A stretch of 64,000 bases of DNA from Branchiostoma floridae (Eukaryota; Chordata; Leptocardii; Amphioxiformes; Branchiostomatidae): positions 4,107,747-4,171,746 of the forward strand of contig NC_049995.1 of NCBI RefSeq assembly GCF_000003815.2, read 5' to 3'. The position numbers and the translations under genes were made by a program. Numbering within the stretch: position 1 is the stretch's first letter; each line of letters begins with the position of its first letter. Below, piece by piece: positions 31,998 through 43,200 of the stretch. The notes under the pieces were generated by a model. That model was given only the letters and a program-made list of their open reading frames with translations, had not been told where the DNA came from and made no database searches.

Positions 31998-32035
31998 TGA
32001 GTTGATCTAATGGTCTAAACCATTAGATCAACTCA
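31998..32035. repeat. 17-bp perfect inverted repeat, 4-nt loop
   Basis: Arms TGAGTTGATCTAATGGT (31998-32014) and its complement (32019-32035). It is followed by a loose direct duplication of AGCCCAGAGTTC-ACCGACTT words (about 32039 and 32090). Confidence 0.85.
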
Positions 32036-32500
32036 ATAAGCCCAGAGTTCAACCGACTTGCAAACCAATGGACCAACTCATTTAAGCCCAGAGTTCGACC
32101 GACTTTCGAACCACATACTTGCTGGCGAAAGCACATTGTCACAATGACGTGATCAAGGTACCATCTCTGCCAGGTAAATATGCCGATGCATGGCTATTTT
32201 CCACCCCACTTCGAAAAAGAACAAATATTATTTGTGGGATCTTTAGAGGTAATGTTCATTGCTAATTATTCATGTGACTTGGAATCTTTATGTACCCTTT
32301 GACGAAAGGCGTTATATATTTTTGAATTTCCCGTTAAATTGAGTTTTGCAGATACGTTACAACTATCGCGTTGTTGCACAATAAGTATCAATATGGGTTG
32401 AATATGCTGGCTTGCGCTTGACAATGAGGCATAATACATGACGTCATAGTCTCGCAAAATCTCGTTAAGACACACGAGCGTTAGCCTGACGAAATTGCAC

Positions 32501-32580
32501 CCCTAGCGACCTTGTAGGACCATGCAGCTATGACGTACGCCCCTAGCGACCTTGTAGAACCATGCAGCTTTGACGTACTT
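32501..32580. repeat. 40-bp tandem duplication
   Basis: The two units 32501-32540 and 32541-32580 (CCCTAGCGACCTTGTAG start) differ at only a few positions. Confidence 0.9.
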
Positions 32581-32872
32581 CGCACCCTGCTTCGCACCAT
32601 GTACATAACAACCAAGGACGTTATATGTCCTTGTGACAACCAAATACTTCTTTAAACAAACTTTGTGGCCGGATTGGCACTCTTATCTAGCGCTCTGTGT
32701 GGCTTGTTTGCAAATAGATTAGTGACTTATTAAGTGACTGGTGTAGACAAATAGTGGAAAAAACGGGTCGCGATGTCCGGCTAAAAAAAAAAACTCCCGG
32801 GCGAAAAGTTGAACAATACAGATGCCAGTGAAATAGTTCGGTTGTTACTGTTCAGAAATTAGACACATTTTA

Positions 32873-32960
32873 CCATAGTGAAAAACTTTGTTCCAACACA
32901 AAAGAAAGACCCACCATGTAAATTTTGTGTTGGAACAAAGTTTAAACTTTTTCACTATGG
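32873..32960. repeat. imperfect foldback, MITE-like
   Basis: CCATAGTGAAAAACTTTG at the left end pairs with its complement at the right end, and TTCCAACACAAAA pairs with TTTTGTGTTGGAA nearer the centre. One arm carries an extra ~7 nt. A loop of about 20 nt separates the arms. Confidence 0.8.
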
Positions 32961-33508
32961 AGTTTACCAACACAGATGAGCTTTCACTCGGACATATCAT
33001 ATGTCACACCGTTTCTATAGATAAAACAACGCAAGCAAATAAAACTCCATGGTTGTAAATCTTCCCTGGCAAATTGTTTTCCACCGTGATTTGGAAGACT
33101 TCGACCTGTGGACTTGAAAAATGGACTTGGCAAACAAATATCACGTGGTCCTCAGATGAGCCGGTGCAAAGGACGGTTCCATTAAATTAGAGGTGTCACA
33201 TTTATTTTTTCTCTCTCTTATAGTCCAAAATCTAACAGTGTTTTTGGGAAAAGCGGACAACAGTGGTGAAGCAATCTTTAGATTACTGTAAATAGTTGTT
33301 ATAGACCTTACGAAACTCGCTGTACTTGTGTCAACAAAGATTTCTGATTATAATTCTATATGCAAAGTGCTTAGACAAACATTATTCTGTTTCTGTCCGC
33401 CCTCTTCTGGACGTGCCACGTCACTTGTTGACCGAAAGTCATTGAATAGTTGAGTATTAACTGAAACTGTGAGAAAAGAAGGCTGCTTTTCACAAAGTGG
33501 GTTTAAAT

Positions 33509-36500
33509 ATGTCTGAGCGCAAGATCAACTCTAGAGACGGGCCAGCCAGGGGAGGCCGTGGGAGGGGGAGGGGGAGAGGTACCCAAGGGGGTGGTCAGGG
33601 TGGGGCCGGTACCCCTGGGGCTGAGACAAACCCTCAGTTCACCACAGATCAAGTCGTGGCTATGGTAAAAGCTTTGTCTGCTTCCCAGCCTTCTCTTGAA
33701 GCTGCAATTGAAGCGGAAGAGCAGTTTGAAGAAGAAGAAGAAGACACCAAGAAGGATGGAGGTAAAGGTAGAAAGCAATCAAAACAAGAGAAAGAGTCCC
33801 CAACAAAAGTAGGAGCAAAAGAGGGAAGAGTCATTCGAGAATTGGTCTCCATTCTGTTTGACAAATCCGATGAGATGTCGATTGTCAAGCTGCAGCAAGA
33901 GGCCAGGAAAATCTCCCAGCGCCAAGAGTACCAGGATCCGGGGAAACTGGCCAGTTTCCTGCAAAAGCACGACTTCTTTCAGACCAGGTACGATGGAGTA
34001 TTAAAATGGCCAGGTCACGTTCTTCCTACGATTGTCGTACAATTGGGGGTATTTTGGGAATAGTCGTATAGATGTCCTACAGAATTCAGATTGTCTTGTA
34101 TTTGATACCTTATTTATTAGGTCTTTGTCTGTCGCAGATCTGTCACAGCCTGTCCGAAACTTTCTTCGACACGACAATTGTATGACCTATTAGACAAATG
34201 TGACCAAGACATTCTTTTGTCAATCTGGACTACATGTATTTGTTTTGATCAAGAAAGCTTTATGTTATGCAGTGTTATAGTCTAGATACATGTTGCAACT
34301 AAGCGGCATCTGAGAAAGAATTTGTAAAATCGTTTAAAAAGAGCCATGTCTGCTTGGTTTCGGTCGAAAACATTGTCGATTTCACCATATGACCAAAAAA
34401 AATACAGTAATGATATCAATATAGTCAGTAAGAGAAACTCTAGGTGTTGGAACAATTATCTTATTTATTATTTTAATTTCTATTGTGTGTGCAATTGTTT
34501 GTGGACAAAGGTTGAACAAAGATGGCGTCATGTTGGTCAAAGTCAAGCGTGACGTCACCCTGTGTGGGAAGTACACCGCATCGGCATGTAAAGAAGATGG
34601 TTGCCCACACTTCCACCTGTGCCGTAACTACGCGTCAGGACAGGGCTGTTCTCACGGGCTCAGTTGCAGGTTTTCTCACAACATGAAGGATGACCACAAC
34701 ATCATTGTGCTACAGGTATATGACGGTGTTAAAAAGGGTAACATGATGCACCGGTAGACATGTACAACATATCGATATTTGCGTAATACTTATTCAATGA
34801 TACAAATCCTCAGATTTATCATGTCTAGTATGTCATCATTATATAGAGCTGTATGAAACATTCGTGTTTTGAATGATTTTCTTTACATATTTTCTATCTA
34901 TACATATTTTCTATTTTCTATGTGTGTTTTTTTTACCTTTGTGAGAATGGATATATTGTTTTCGGTTTGCTTGGTTGTCTTGGCTTGTGTGTAAGCTTGG
35001 TTGAAAATGGTGTAAGCTGATCTGGCCCGGGTCCAAAGTTGTTGCTGCAGGCTTGGCCCTGGTCTTAAGTTCCGCATGACGGTAGGAAAATTCTGAGACA
35101 ACAAAATTAGCGACAAATTCGCAATAATGAATAAAACAAGACATTCACAAATATATATTTTTCACGAGGGTAAGGGATATTCGATTTCTTGTTGTTCTTT
35201 TTTTATTTCTTCCTCAAAATCTTGTTCCATTGTCAGGAAAATTTCTTGGATGGCTTGGCAGAAGCACAGGTTCTCTCCATGATCACTCAACCGGGGAAAT
35301 CTAAAGGAGGCTCCAAACCCGCGAAGAAACCCAAGAAGAAGGATGAGGGGACACCGTCTACCAAGGAGGTCGTTGCTTCTACCGACGCCCCTCCACCAAT
35401 GACACGGGAACAAGAGTTAAAACGTCTGCCGCGCGTGTGTCACTTCTACAGCAGCGAGGGCAAGACCTGCAAAAACGGCACGGCGTGCACTGCGGGCCTT
35501 CACGTCTGTAACTTCTATCTCACCGGAAGTTGCAGCCGCAAACCGTGCCAACTGTCGCACAACATCTTCGAACCTCAGGCGAAAGAGTTGCTGCAGAAGA
35601 GCGGGCTCATGGGCAAGCCTGGAAAGTACATCGTCGGCCTGTACAAGGAGAAACTCGAGGCTCAGAAGAAGAAAGAGGAAAAGAAAGAGGAGAAGAAGGA
35701 AGAGTTGAAGGAAGAGGATCAGAAGAAGGAAGAGAAGAAGAAGAAAGAGGAAAAGAAAAGGAAAGAGAAGAAGAAGAAGCAAGCCCCAGCGACAGAGGAA
35801 AGCAAGAGTGACACCGGGTGAGTAACGTACTTGTTATAGTCATCCCTGACGGAGGACACCTCAGACTATCCGCTAATTTAGATCCACTGCTCAACACAGA
35901 TAGCTTTATTGCACAACAATTGTACGGGGTACAAAGTATGGCATCTACATAACTACAGTTCTATAACTTAACGCTTATCAAACTAATACAGAAGTTGTAG
36001 TATGGGATAAGTTTCTTACAGTCATTGGTGGCTTTTACAATCATTGGAGGAGTTTCTAATGTCTATGTCATGATGTATTTGAATTTGCACTTCAGGTACA
36101 CATCACGTATCTGTGACCTGCATAAAGTGACGTCATAGAAGTGATGGATTTATCCTAATTGTTGTATAGTCTAAGCTTAAGGTAAACCCCCTTTTTTATG
36201 TCGGAAGATCTACTTTTGATACTGTCTGTTATATCAACGCTTTCATGCAATAGCTACATCAATATCCCCGAAATATTCCTTAAAACATGCTGTAGTATGA
36301 AGATAAAAAAGATTTATTATTCAATGCTATTAGATTGCCTGAATCAACGCCCTTGCCTGAACCCGAACCTTCAACCGAGTCGATGCACGATGACGTCACG
36401 ACCATACCGGAGCACTGGGGACTAATGGGAAGACCTCAGGTACGGGAGCTCCATTCTGATTGGACATTGGATATATAAGTTCTGATACATTATTTATGAT

Positions 36501-37875
36501 CTTCTTTGAAACCCTAGGCCCTTATACCAAAGACACTTACGGTACGTATGAAAGTCTCGAATGCTATTATAGTATATAAGTACATTTGATCCTAAGCTTA
36601 CAGTTTGTATAAAACGATGCAGCAGTACACAGACCAATGCCATGGTTAAGTTCTTCTTACACGTCTGTATGTCTTCTATAGGGTAGTTTCGTACCACTCG
36701 AAGATGACTTTGTGCTAGTAGAGGTTCCCCAGAGTGGTCCGGAGATCGGAGACATTTGGTCGGCCTTCTACCGGACACTGGGCAACACGAAGGTTTACTC
36801 GATCAAGCGAGTGCAGAACTTCTATCTGTGGGATCTGTATTGCAAGTAAGTATTTGTATATTATGTGTCCCCAAGCAAAGGTTTCAGTCGTCAGGATTTC
36901 TTACAGCTGTCTCCGGTCACTGCTATCCTCTCAGATCGACTCTTCGAATTCTGCTTGGAGAATAACATAAAATATGGTATTTCTCTACAACGCTCACTAA
37001 CAAGCTTTCTATCGACCCCCTGATCCTTCTCATGTTGCAATTTTCCGAAGCCTGTGCCACGTGACCTTGGCGTAGGTGTAACGTCAGCAACGGGTCCAAG
37101 GAGCCCGGCAGTTGGTGTCGGCCCCCGTCTAGGTAAAGGGATGATCGATGAATCCTAAGTGCACTACGTTTTCCCTATTCGAGTAATAACTCATAAAGTG
37201 AATGTCCTTCATTCACCTATCAATATGTATAGGGCATCGTTGGTCCGTTAGCCCTTGGGCCACACAGGCACTGGGTACATCATAGTGTTGTATGTTTAAC
37301 TGTTCAACTACCAAAACTGCAGATCGGCATAGCCCGGGCCAAACTCTCGCCCACTTGACATTGCACTGATCTAAGATTCTAAGATCTTCTAAGAGTTAAG
37401 GATCTAAAACTTGGTTGATCAGTGGATTGATGTTGGTGTCTTCTGCAGGAAAAAGATCCAGATGAAGAGGCAGAACAACAACGAGCTCCCGAGGGAACTC
37501 CGTCTCTTCCACGGCACCAATCAGGAGGCGGTCTCCCCCATCTGCCGTCAGAACTTCGACTGGCGGCTGAGCGGGAACAACGTCGGGCAGCTCTTCGGCC
37601 AAGGGAGCTACTTCACCGCCAATGCAAGTTTCGCGGCCGCGTATTCTCAGCCTAGCTATCCGAGCGGTCACCGTTACATGTTCTTGGCAAAGGTCCTTGT
37701 TGGACAGTATGCTAAGGGAGATAGGTCTTGCTGTAGACCCCCGCCCTTGAATGAGGCCGACCCATACGGACAAGGCTACGACAGCTGTGTTGATGATGTC
37801 AACAATCCTAATGTTTTTGTTGTTTTCGAGTCCAGCCAGTGCTATCCAGAATATCTCATCGAATATTCATACTAA
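33509..37875 (+). CDS. ZAP/PARP12-like CCCH zinc-finger mono-ADP-ribosyltransferase
   Basis: Exons 33509-33987, 34511-34715, 35237-35817, 36334-36439, 36682-36845 and 37449-37875 have GT-AG borders and agreeing phases, giving 653 residues. An RGG/Gly-rich N-terminus is followed by a winged-helix-like segment (about 110-155). A first CCCH pair follows (LCGKYTASACKEDGCPHFHLC, CRNYASGQGC...CRFSH), then an 'HNIIVL' stretch and a second pair (RVCHFYSSEGKTCKNGTAC, CNFYLTGSC...CQLSH). This order matches ZC3HAV1. A long Lys/Glu coiled coil and a PARP catalytic domain complete it. The PARP has LFHGT (His), GSYFT (Tyr) and VFVVFE, where Val replaces the third catalytic Glu, so mono-ADP-ribosylation is expected. 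No WWE domain is visible between fingers and PARP. The relatives bind viral or CpG-rich RNA in the cytoplasm. A polyadenylation signal AATAAA lies at 38024. Confidence 0.87.
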
Positions 37876-39702
37876 GAACAAAGTAAGCACAGCTGACGTT
37901 ATAAAAAGAAATGGACTTATTGTGATGCAATACGTGATAACAATACTTGTCTAGATTATAGTCGAACTCACTTGACAGAGTTTAGAGTCTATAAACTTAA
38001 AGTTTTAATCCATGAGACAAAGCAATAAACGAGCCGAGGTGTATGGTAATGGTAATGGTAAAATTGAATAATGAATTCATTGTTTGGTATGCGGAAGGCT
38101 TTAATTTTAACAAATATGACAAGGGGTGGATATACCTTTGTTATGATTAAATCCGTGATTTGTGAATTTGTTCTTGGTTCTCTGTCCCACAGTAAGGGTA
38201 ATTGTAGTTTTAATGCCAGTGTATTTTCAATATATTATGTAGTTTTGAGATTTGTACATATCATCACTTTGAATTCATCTATTTTGTTAACAATTGACAT
38301 TGAATAAACGGGTGGAAATCAAGTACGTAGTGTTTATTTTACAATAGAATTGAAAGGAAATGCATTGTTTTACCCTCAATAAAATAAGATAAAACTTTTT
38401 CCCTTATAGAAACGTCATCATACTTAGCTTCATAATTTTGCCAAACTTCAGAAAATGGCGTTTCAGTGGGTCAGGATTTCGAAATCTCCCCGACCTCCCT
38501 TGTGACGCATTGCGCCTTCTGTGCTCGACATGGTAAAATGTGTTGGTTGGCGTCATCTCAAAAACTTAAGCCGGAACCCCTGGCATGGGCATCTTAGCAG
38601 ATACAGCAGTATGGATCAGTATGCCCTCAAGCTTAGCTTTGTCTGTCAGCGAAATTTCCCCCTCAACCGTGATGCCAGGAAATAGCGTTTCCATGCCATA
38701 TTTGTGCGCATTTTCCGAAGCGATTAATGGTGGAAACGTTTCATTGTCTTTTCCTCTACTTATCAATTAACTTTTTCATACCAAATCCACCAAGCAAATT
38801 TAACATGCATTGGCATAATACCGGTAGTAAGACTTATACCGGTAGATTAAAGATACTGGAACTTAAAGAGATCTACACATGCAACAATAGTTATTTCTGA
38901 GCTGTGCACACTTCAGACATCTAGATGTCCAATACACCATTTACAAAGCATAGATAACAATGCATTCGAAGACAACAAGGCCAAAAGTTTTCAGTATACT
39001 TTTTTTAAAATTTCGGGGTAGGCAGCTCGTCGTGGGACGAACACACTGTCACATTCATTGGCAAATTTATATAGATCATAATTACACATGCTCACGGCAC
39101 AAGACGAACATGATTCAACAACAATCTTGAATTTCTATTGGTGACCTACAACTCATGTAAAAGTGTGAAGAACCGTTGCATAATAGCCCGGATCTACGAT
39201 TGAATGGGCAAAATTGAACGTACGCAGCCATTTTCCCGCCATTTTTATATCTACGCTAGCAGTGAAGTGTTACGTCATAACGGTTGTGACGGACAGAAGT
39301 TAAATGAAAATTCTTGACAGTATACGTCCGTTTTCTCATGCTTTTTTGTATGCTCATGCAGGTTTATGTTTTATGCATTTACCGACAGAAAAGGAAGGAA
39401 CATCAGAGGATGTATAAATGTACATAGCGGCAGTTAATTGTGCCGTGTTTCTTCCTACCGGTATTTTGTACCCCCTCCCAACCACGCGCCCGTTCGCCGT
39501 GTAATTCCGCGGCGTGTTACAATTACAATATTACGCTTTTAGCAGGACAAGAGTGGCAGAAAAGCTACACAGAAGAAGTGGCAAGGGTAACCTATAACAG
39601 CAACATGTAACTGGAGAAAATGATGCGTTGACAATTTGTCAAATCAGTATGGCTAGAGAACTTGTCGTAAACGTACCGGTATGATGATAATAGATGTTAG
39701 GA
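37876..39702. other. 3' UTR and intergenic region
   Basis: AATAAA at 38024-38029 and a second near 38303 are candidate poly-A signals for the ZAP-like gene. A GGTAAT microsatellite lies near 38045. A 66-codon minus-strand open frame (38766-38569) has reasonable codon texture but no recognised domain and may be a decayed transposon piece. Nothing else was recognised. Confidence 0.45.
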
Positions 39703-39710
39703 CATTTAGG

Positions 39711-39909
39711 AGGGTCTGCATGGGGAGTTCCGACAACGATTTACGCTAAATTTAAAAGAACCCCCTACGTATTACGCTAAATCAAGGAAGGCAATTACGC
39801 TAAATTTGGTCGCCTCGCTACGAATTACGTAGATAAGATGGTTTTCCCTACGAATTACGGGAAATAAAATTGGCTGCCTACGCCTTACGTAAAAGAGCAT
39901 GCAGACCCT
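39711..39909. mobile_element. hAT-type MITE, 199 bp
   Basis: Terminal inverted repeats AGGGTCTGCATG (39711-39722) and CATGCAGACCCT (39898-39909) are bounded by an exact 8-bp target duplication CATTTAGG (39703-39710 and 39910-39917). An 8-bp duplication fits the hAT superfamily. The interior is built from diverged ~40-bp units with TACG-ATTACG and ATTACGCTAAAT words and has no coding capacity. Confidence 0.9.
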
Positions 39910-40137
39910 CATTTAGGGTTTTTGACACACATGTTTTTGTTTGTGTGTAACATTGAGCTTTTCAGGAATGTTACAGTAAAAATGTGTACTAGTAGGTTTT
40001 GTCAAAACCTTGAAATCAAGCCAAATAGAGCTGATATGCCATCTGATCAGAAAAAAAAACGCCCGATTTACTAGCACTGTGGAGGCTAGCAAAATCGACC
40101 CTACATACTACCCTACATCTGCTTGGAGGTTAACATA

Positions 40138-40296
40138 TACCCACAATGCAGCGCGGATCACGTGATCCGGTGACGTAGCCGCTGGGTTTCTCACCGCCCG
40201 CCATATCTACAGTTTGGTGACGTTCTTTCTTTTCCGCGCCTTTGTACAGATTTTTAGCTTCAAAGTCGACGTTTAAGACACATTTTAGGTCCCACA
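40138..40296 (+). promoter_or_regulatory. SF1 promoter: ZNF143-like site, palindromic E-box
   Basis: TACCCACAATGCAGCGCG (40138-40155) is close to the long ZNF143/STAF consensus. It overlaps a perfect 14-bp palindrome GGATCACGTGATCC (40155-40168) with a CACGTG core. TGACGTAG and GTGACGTT (CRE-like) and CGCCATAT (YY1-like) follow before the ATG at 40297. There is no TATA box. This fits a TATA-less housekeeping promoter. Factor binding is inferred from known vertebrate motifs. Confidence 0.6.
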
Positions 40297-43200
40297 ATGG
40301 CCACAGGTGCCAATGCTACTCCTCTAGGACGGCTTCACCCTCTTCTATCGAGTGGAGGAACGAAGAGATCGGCCGACGAAGAGAGTGAGTAAAAAAAGAT
40401 GTTGCTTCCGTTCGTTTTTTCTCTGAGGGAAAAAGTCTTCGTCTTCGTCACGTTTGTGTGGCTTCTTGCTCACAATTATGTCATAATTAGGAGGATAACT
40501 GCTGTTTTTGTGTCATATTTATCTAGAAATATGTTTGACGCAGTTCCTATTGTAAATTGCAGGCCAAACGTTATATAAATATGACCTCGTCAAAAATAAT
40601 TTGCCCTCGTGGATGCTTCGTGAACCATCGATATGGTAGGCCGGGAACTCGGCTCTCTGCCATCGGTTCTCCCTCAAAAGACTAACGATAATTCAGGGGA
40701 TGATTAGTGAGCTCACAGTCATCATTATGTTAGCAGTACTGGAGACATTTGGCTCTATTAATGTGTAACTAGCACGTTCCTTGATGCATTTTTCTGTAGT
40801 CAAGGACATTTTCCAGATAAAAGACTTGCATTCAAAACATGTTAAGTTGATCCCTCCCCTCCCTTATTCCAAGCTGGGGAAAATTATTATTATAATATAG
40901 CAACAGTTTTGTGTTTTTGAAAAGAATAAAAGTTGTACGACATATGGTATAGCATGAAATGTTTAATTTGTTGAATTCTGTTTAGATTTGGATAATAAAT
41001 TTTAAAGGAATTTGTTTGACCTCCATGCAACACACTGTATCAGGGACCGTATTATCTTATGCTGGCAAAGTATTTTACTTCTGTGGCCAAGATTCTGCCA
41101 CAGTTAGCCTGGGACCAACAGGGTATTAGTTGACTCATAATGTTCACCTCTGCTGCCCATGTGGAGAACTGCGCATTCAAAGTATTGCTGGTGATGTCAG
41201 TTAATGAGTGAATTAAGGAATGGGTTCCAGAGTGCTCATTCGATAACAACAGGCTTCCCACAAGCGGATGGAGGGCGTTCAGGGGGTTGGAATGCCTGTT
41301 TGAGCGAGCGCTTCAAGTTGAACCCATTCCTTAATTTGCTGATGTGTAGGGACCAATCAATGCCCTCGTCCAAAATTTGGACAATCCCAGACGGAATAGC
41401 AGAGAAGTGACTGTATATAGTGTATGATAAACGTCAGAAGATAATATGTTTAGGACCTGAACTAGTATGCAAGGAGGATTCAGGGTGTTTCTCTGAGGCC
41501 AGGGCATTTCTCTCTCCTTGTGCACAAATTTTCTGTTCCTACAATCGCATTTTCTACTCTGCAGGGTTTCTTTAACACACACAATCATAACACATGATAG
41601 GGAAACACCAACACAAAAAAGCCCTGGCTGGGAAAGTACATTACAGGGAAATGTCTAGAGATCAGCTAGGAAGATATTGCAACACATGGAAACTACATTA
41701 GTACATACTTGGATGCCAGACTGTTTCTGCCAGGGCCTACACTGGCCAACTGAACTAGACCCTGATATTTATACAATTTGCTGGTATATTATTATGATGT
41801 AAGAAGAACATATGTGGCACCCATTTTAAGATGTTAATTTTTAGGACAAAAAAGAGGAATTGTACTTTCAATACATGGCACTGCGTGAAGATTTTGGCCT
41901 TCTTTTCCAGTTCCATCTTACTTCTTAGTGAAAATATGATTGTCTTAAAGTAAACACGACCTTGATAAAATCATACAAGACTTGTTACATGTAAATTAAA
42001 ATACATAATTAGGAAATAACAAATGTCCTTGCTCTTTTAGCATATGATAACATGTCACGTTATATAATATCTATATAGGATTATAAGCAATGAATCTGCT
42101 GTGTTGTGTGTGACTCATGTTCCATTGTTTAAGGTTCTGGTGGAAATTGGAATGATAGGGAAAGCAGGTCTAAGAAGCGGCGTAGTCGTTGGCAACAAGA
42201 TGTCGACAAAAAGACCATCATCCCAGGAATGCCAACTGTCATTCCTCCAAACCTCCCTAAAGACCAAGAAAGACAGTATTTAGGTAAGAAGTGTCTTCTT
42301 TTTCTGTATTTATCTTTTTGCTATCGCATGCTCAATACTAAAGCACTTCAATAAAAAATCTTCTTCCTCCCCAAACATTTATGATTGGTTATAATTGATG
42401 ATCAATGTTATATTGTGGTGTGCACTGAATATACCACCTTCAGTCTTACCCTGGTAGGTTTTTCCAGTATAGGATTGGTTTGCACCTTCAGCATTGTGAT
42501 ACCATTGCTCCACAATGTGTATTTTTTGAGTCAGCTAGCTCTTTTTTTTCAGTTTATATGTATACACCCCTTTGTTCTGTCTTTAATTACTAAATGTTCC
42601 TTAAAAATTACACTTCTCTAGAATATTACATGATCTGATGTGTAATAATCTTGCCTTATGTTAGGAAATAATGATGGTTGCTTATTTGATTAGCTAAAAC
42701 AAAAATTAGAGTTTGATTCCTTCTGGAGAGCTTCATGCAATCTTGTTGTTACTAATATGGTTATGGCTGAATTTCTACCACTTTGGCAAGAAAGTCTGCT
42801 TTCTTTAACAGAAATATGTAGATAATATATTAGTTAACATTTCCAGATGTATAGATTCCAGTGTTCTTGAACTATTACCAAAGACTAAGACACTTCTGCA
42901 TTTCATGTGCTGGTTTGGAAGTCTTGCAACTACAGCAAGTACTAGAGTTAGTCGTCAGCTAAGGCAACAAACATCTAATTGTTTTGCTCAGAGAATGGCA
43001 GTGTTATATCAATAACGAAACTTTCACCCAAAAATGAGACGTATCTGCACTGACGACCCTTTTGGACCTATGTTTGTAATAATAATCGTTGCCATTTCTA
43101 CACGACGTTATGGCAGAGTGTGATATCATTAACAAAACTTCCACCCAAAAATGAAACGTATCTGTACTGACGACCCTTTTGGACCTATGTTTGTAATAAT

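Larger units (their letters stand above)
29551..33508. other. intergenic region upstream of the ZAP-like gene
   Basis: No protein gene is supported. A possible short transcript is suggested by a donor-like CTTCGGTAAGT near 30309 and an exon-like open segment 30717-30918 (acceptor CCGCAAG, donor GGTAAAAC) with no recognisable domain. The region has a 100-N gap (31781-31880) and small foldback and tandem repeats listed separately. The last ~150 bp should contain the ZAP-like gene's promoter and 5' UTR; no TATA box or clean interferon-response element was seen. Confidence 0.4.

Noticed and set aside
38569-38766. 66-codon minus-strand open frame
   Set aside because: Reasonable residue mix but unrecognised and ending abruptly; insufficient to call a gene.
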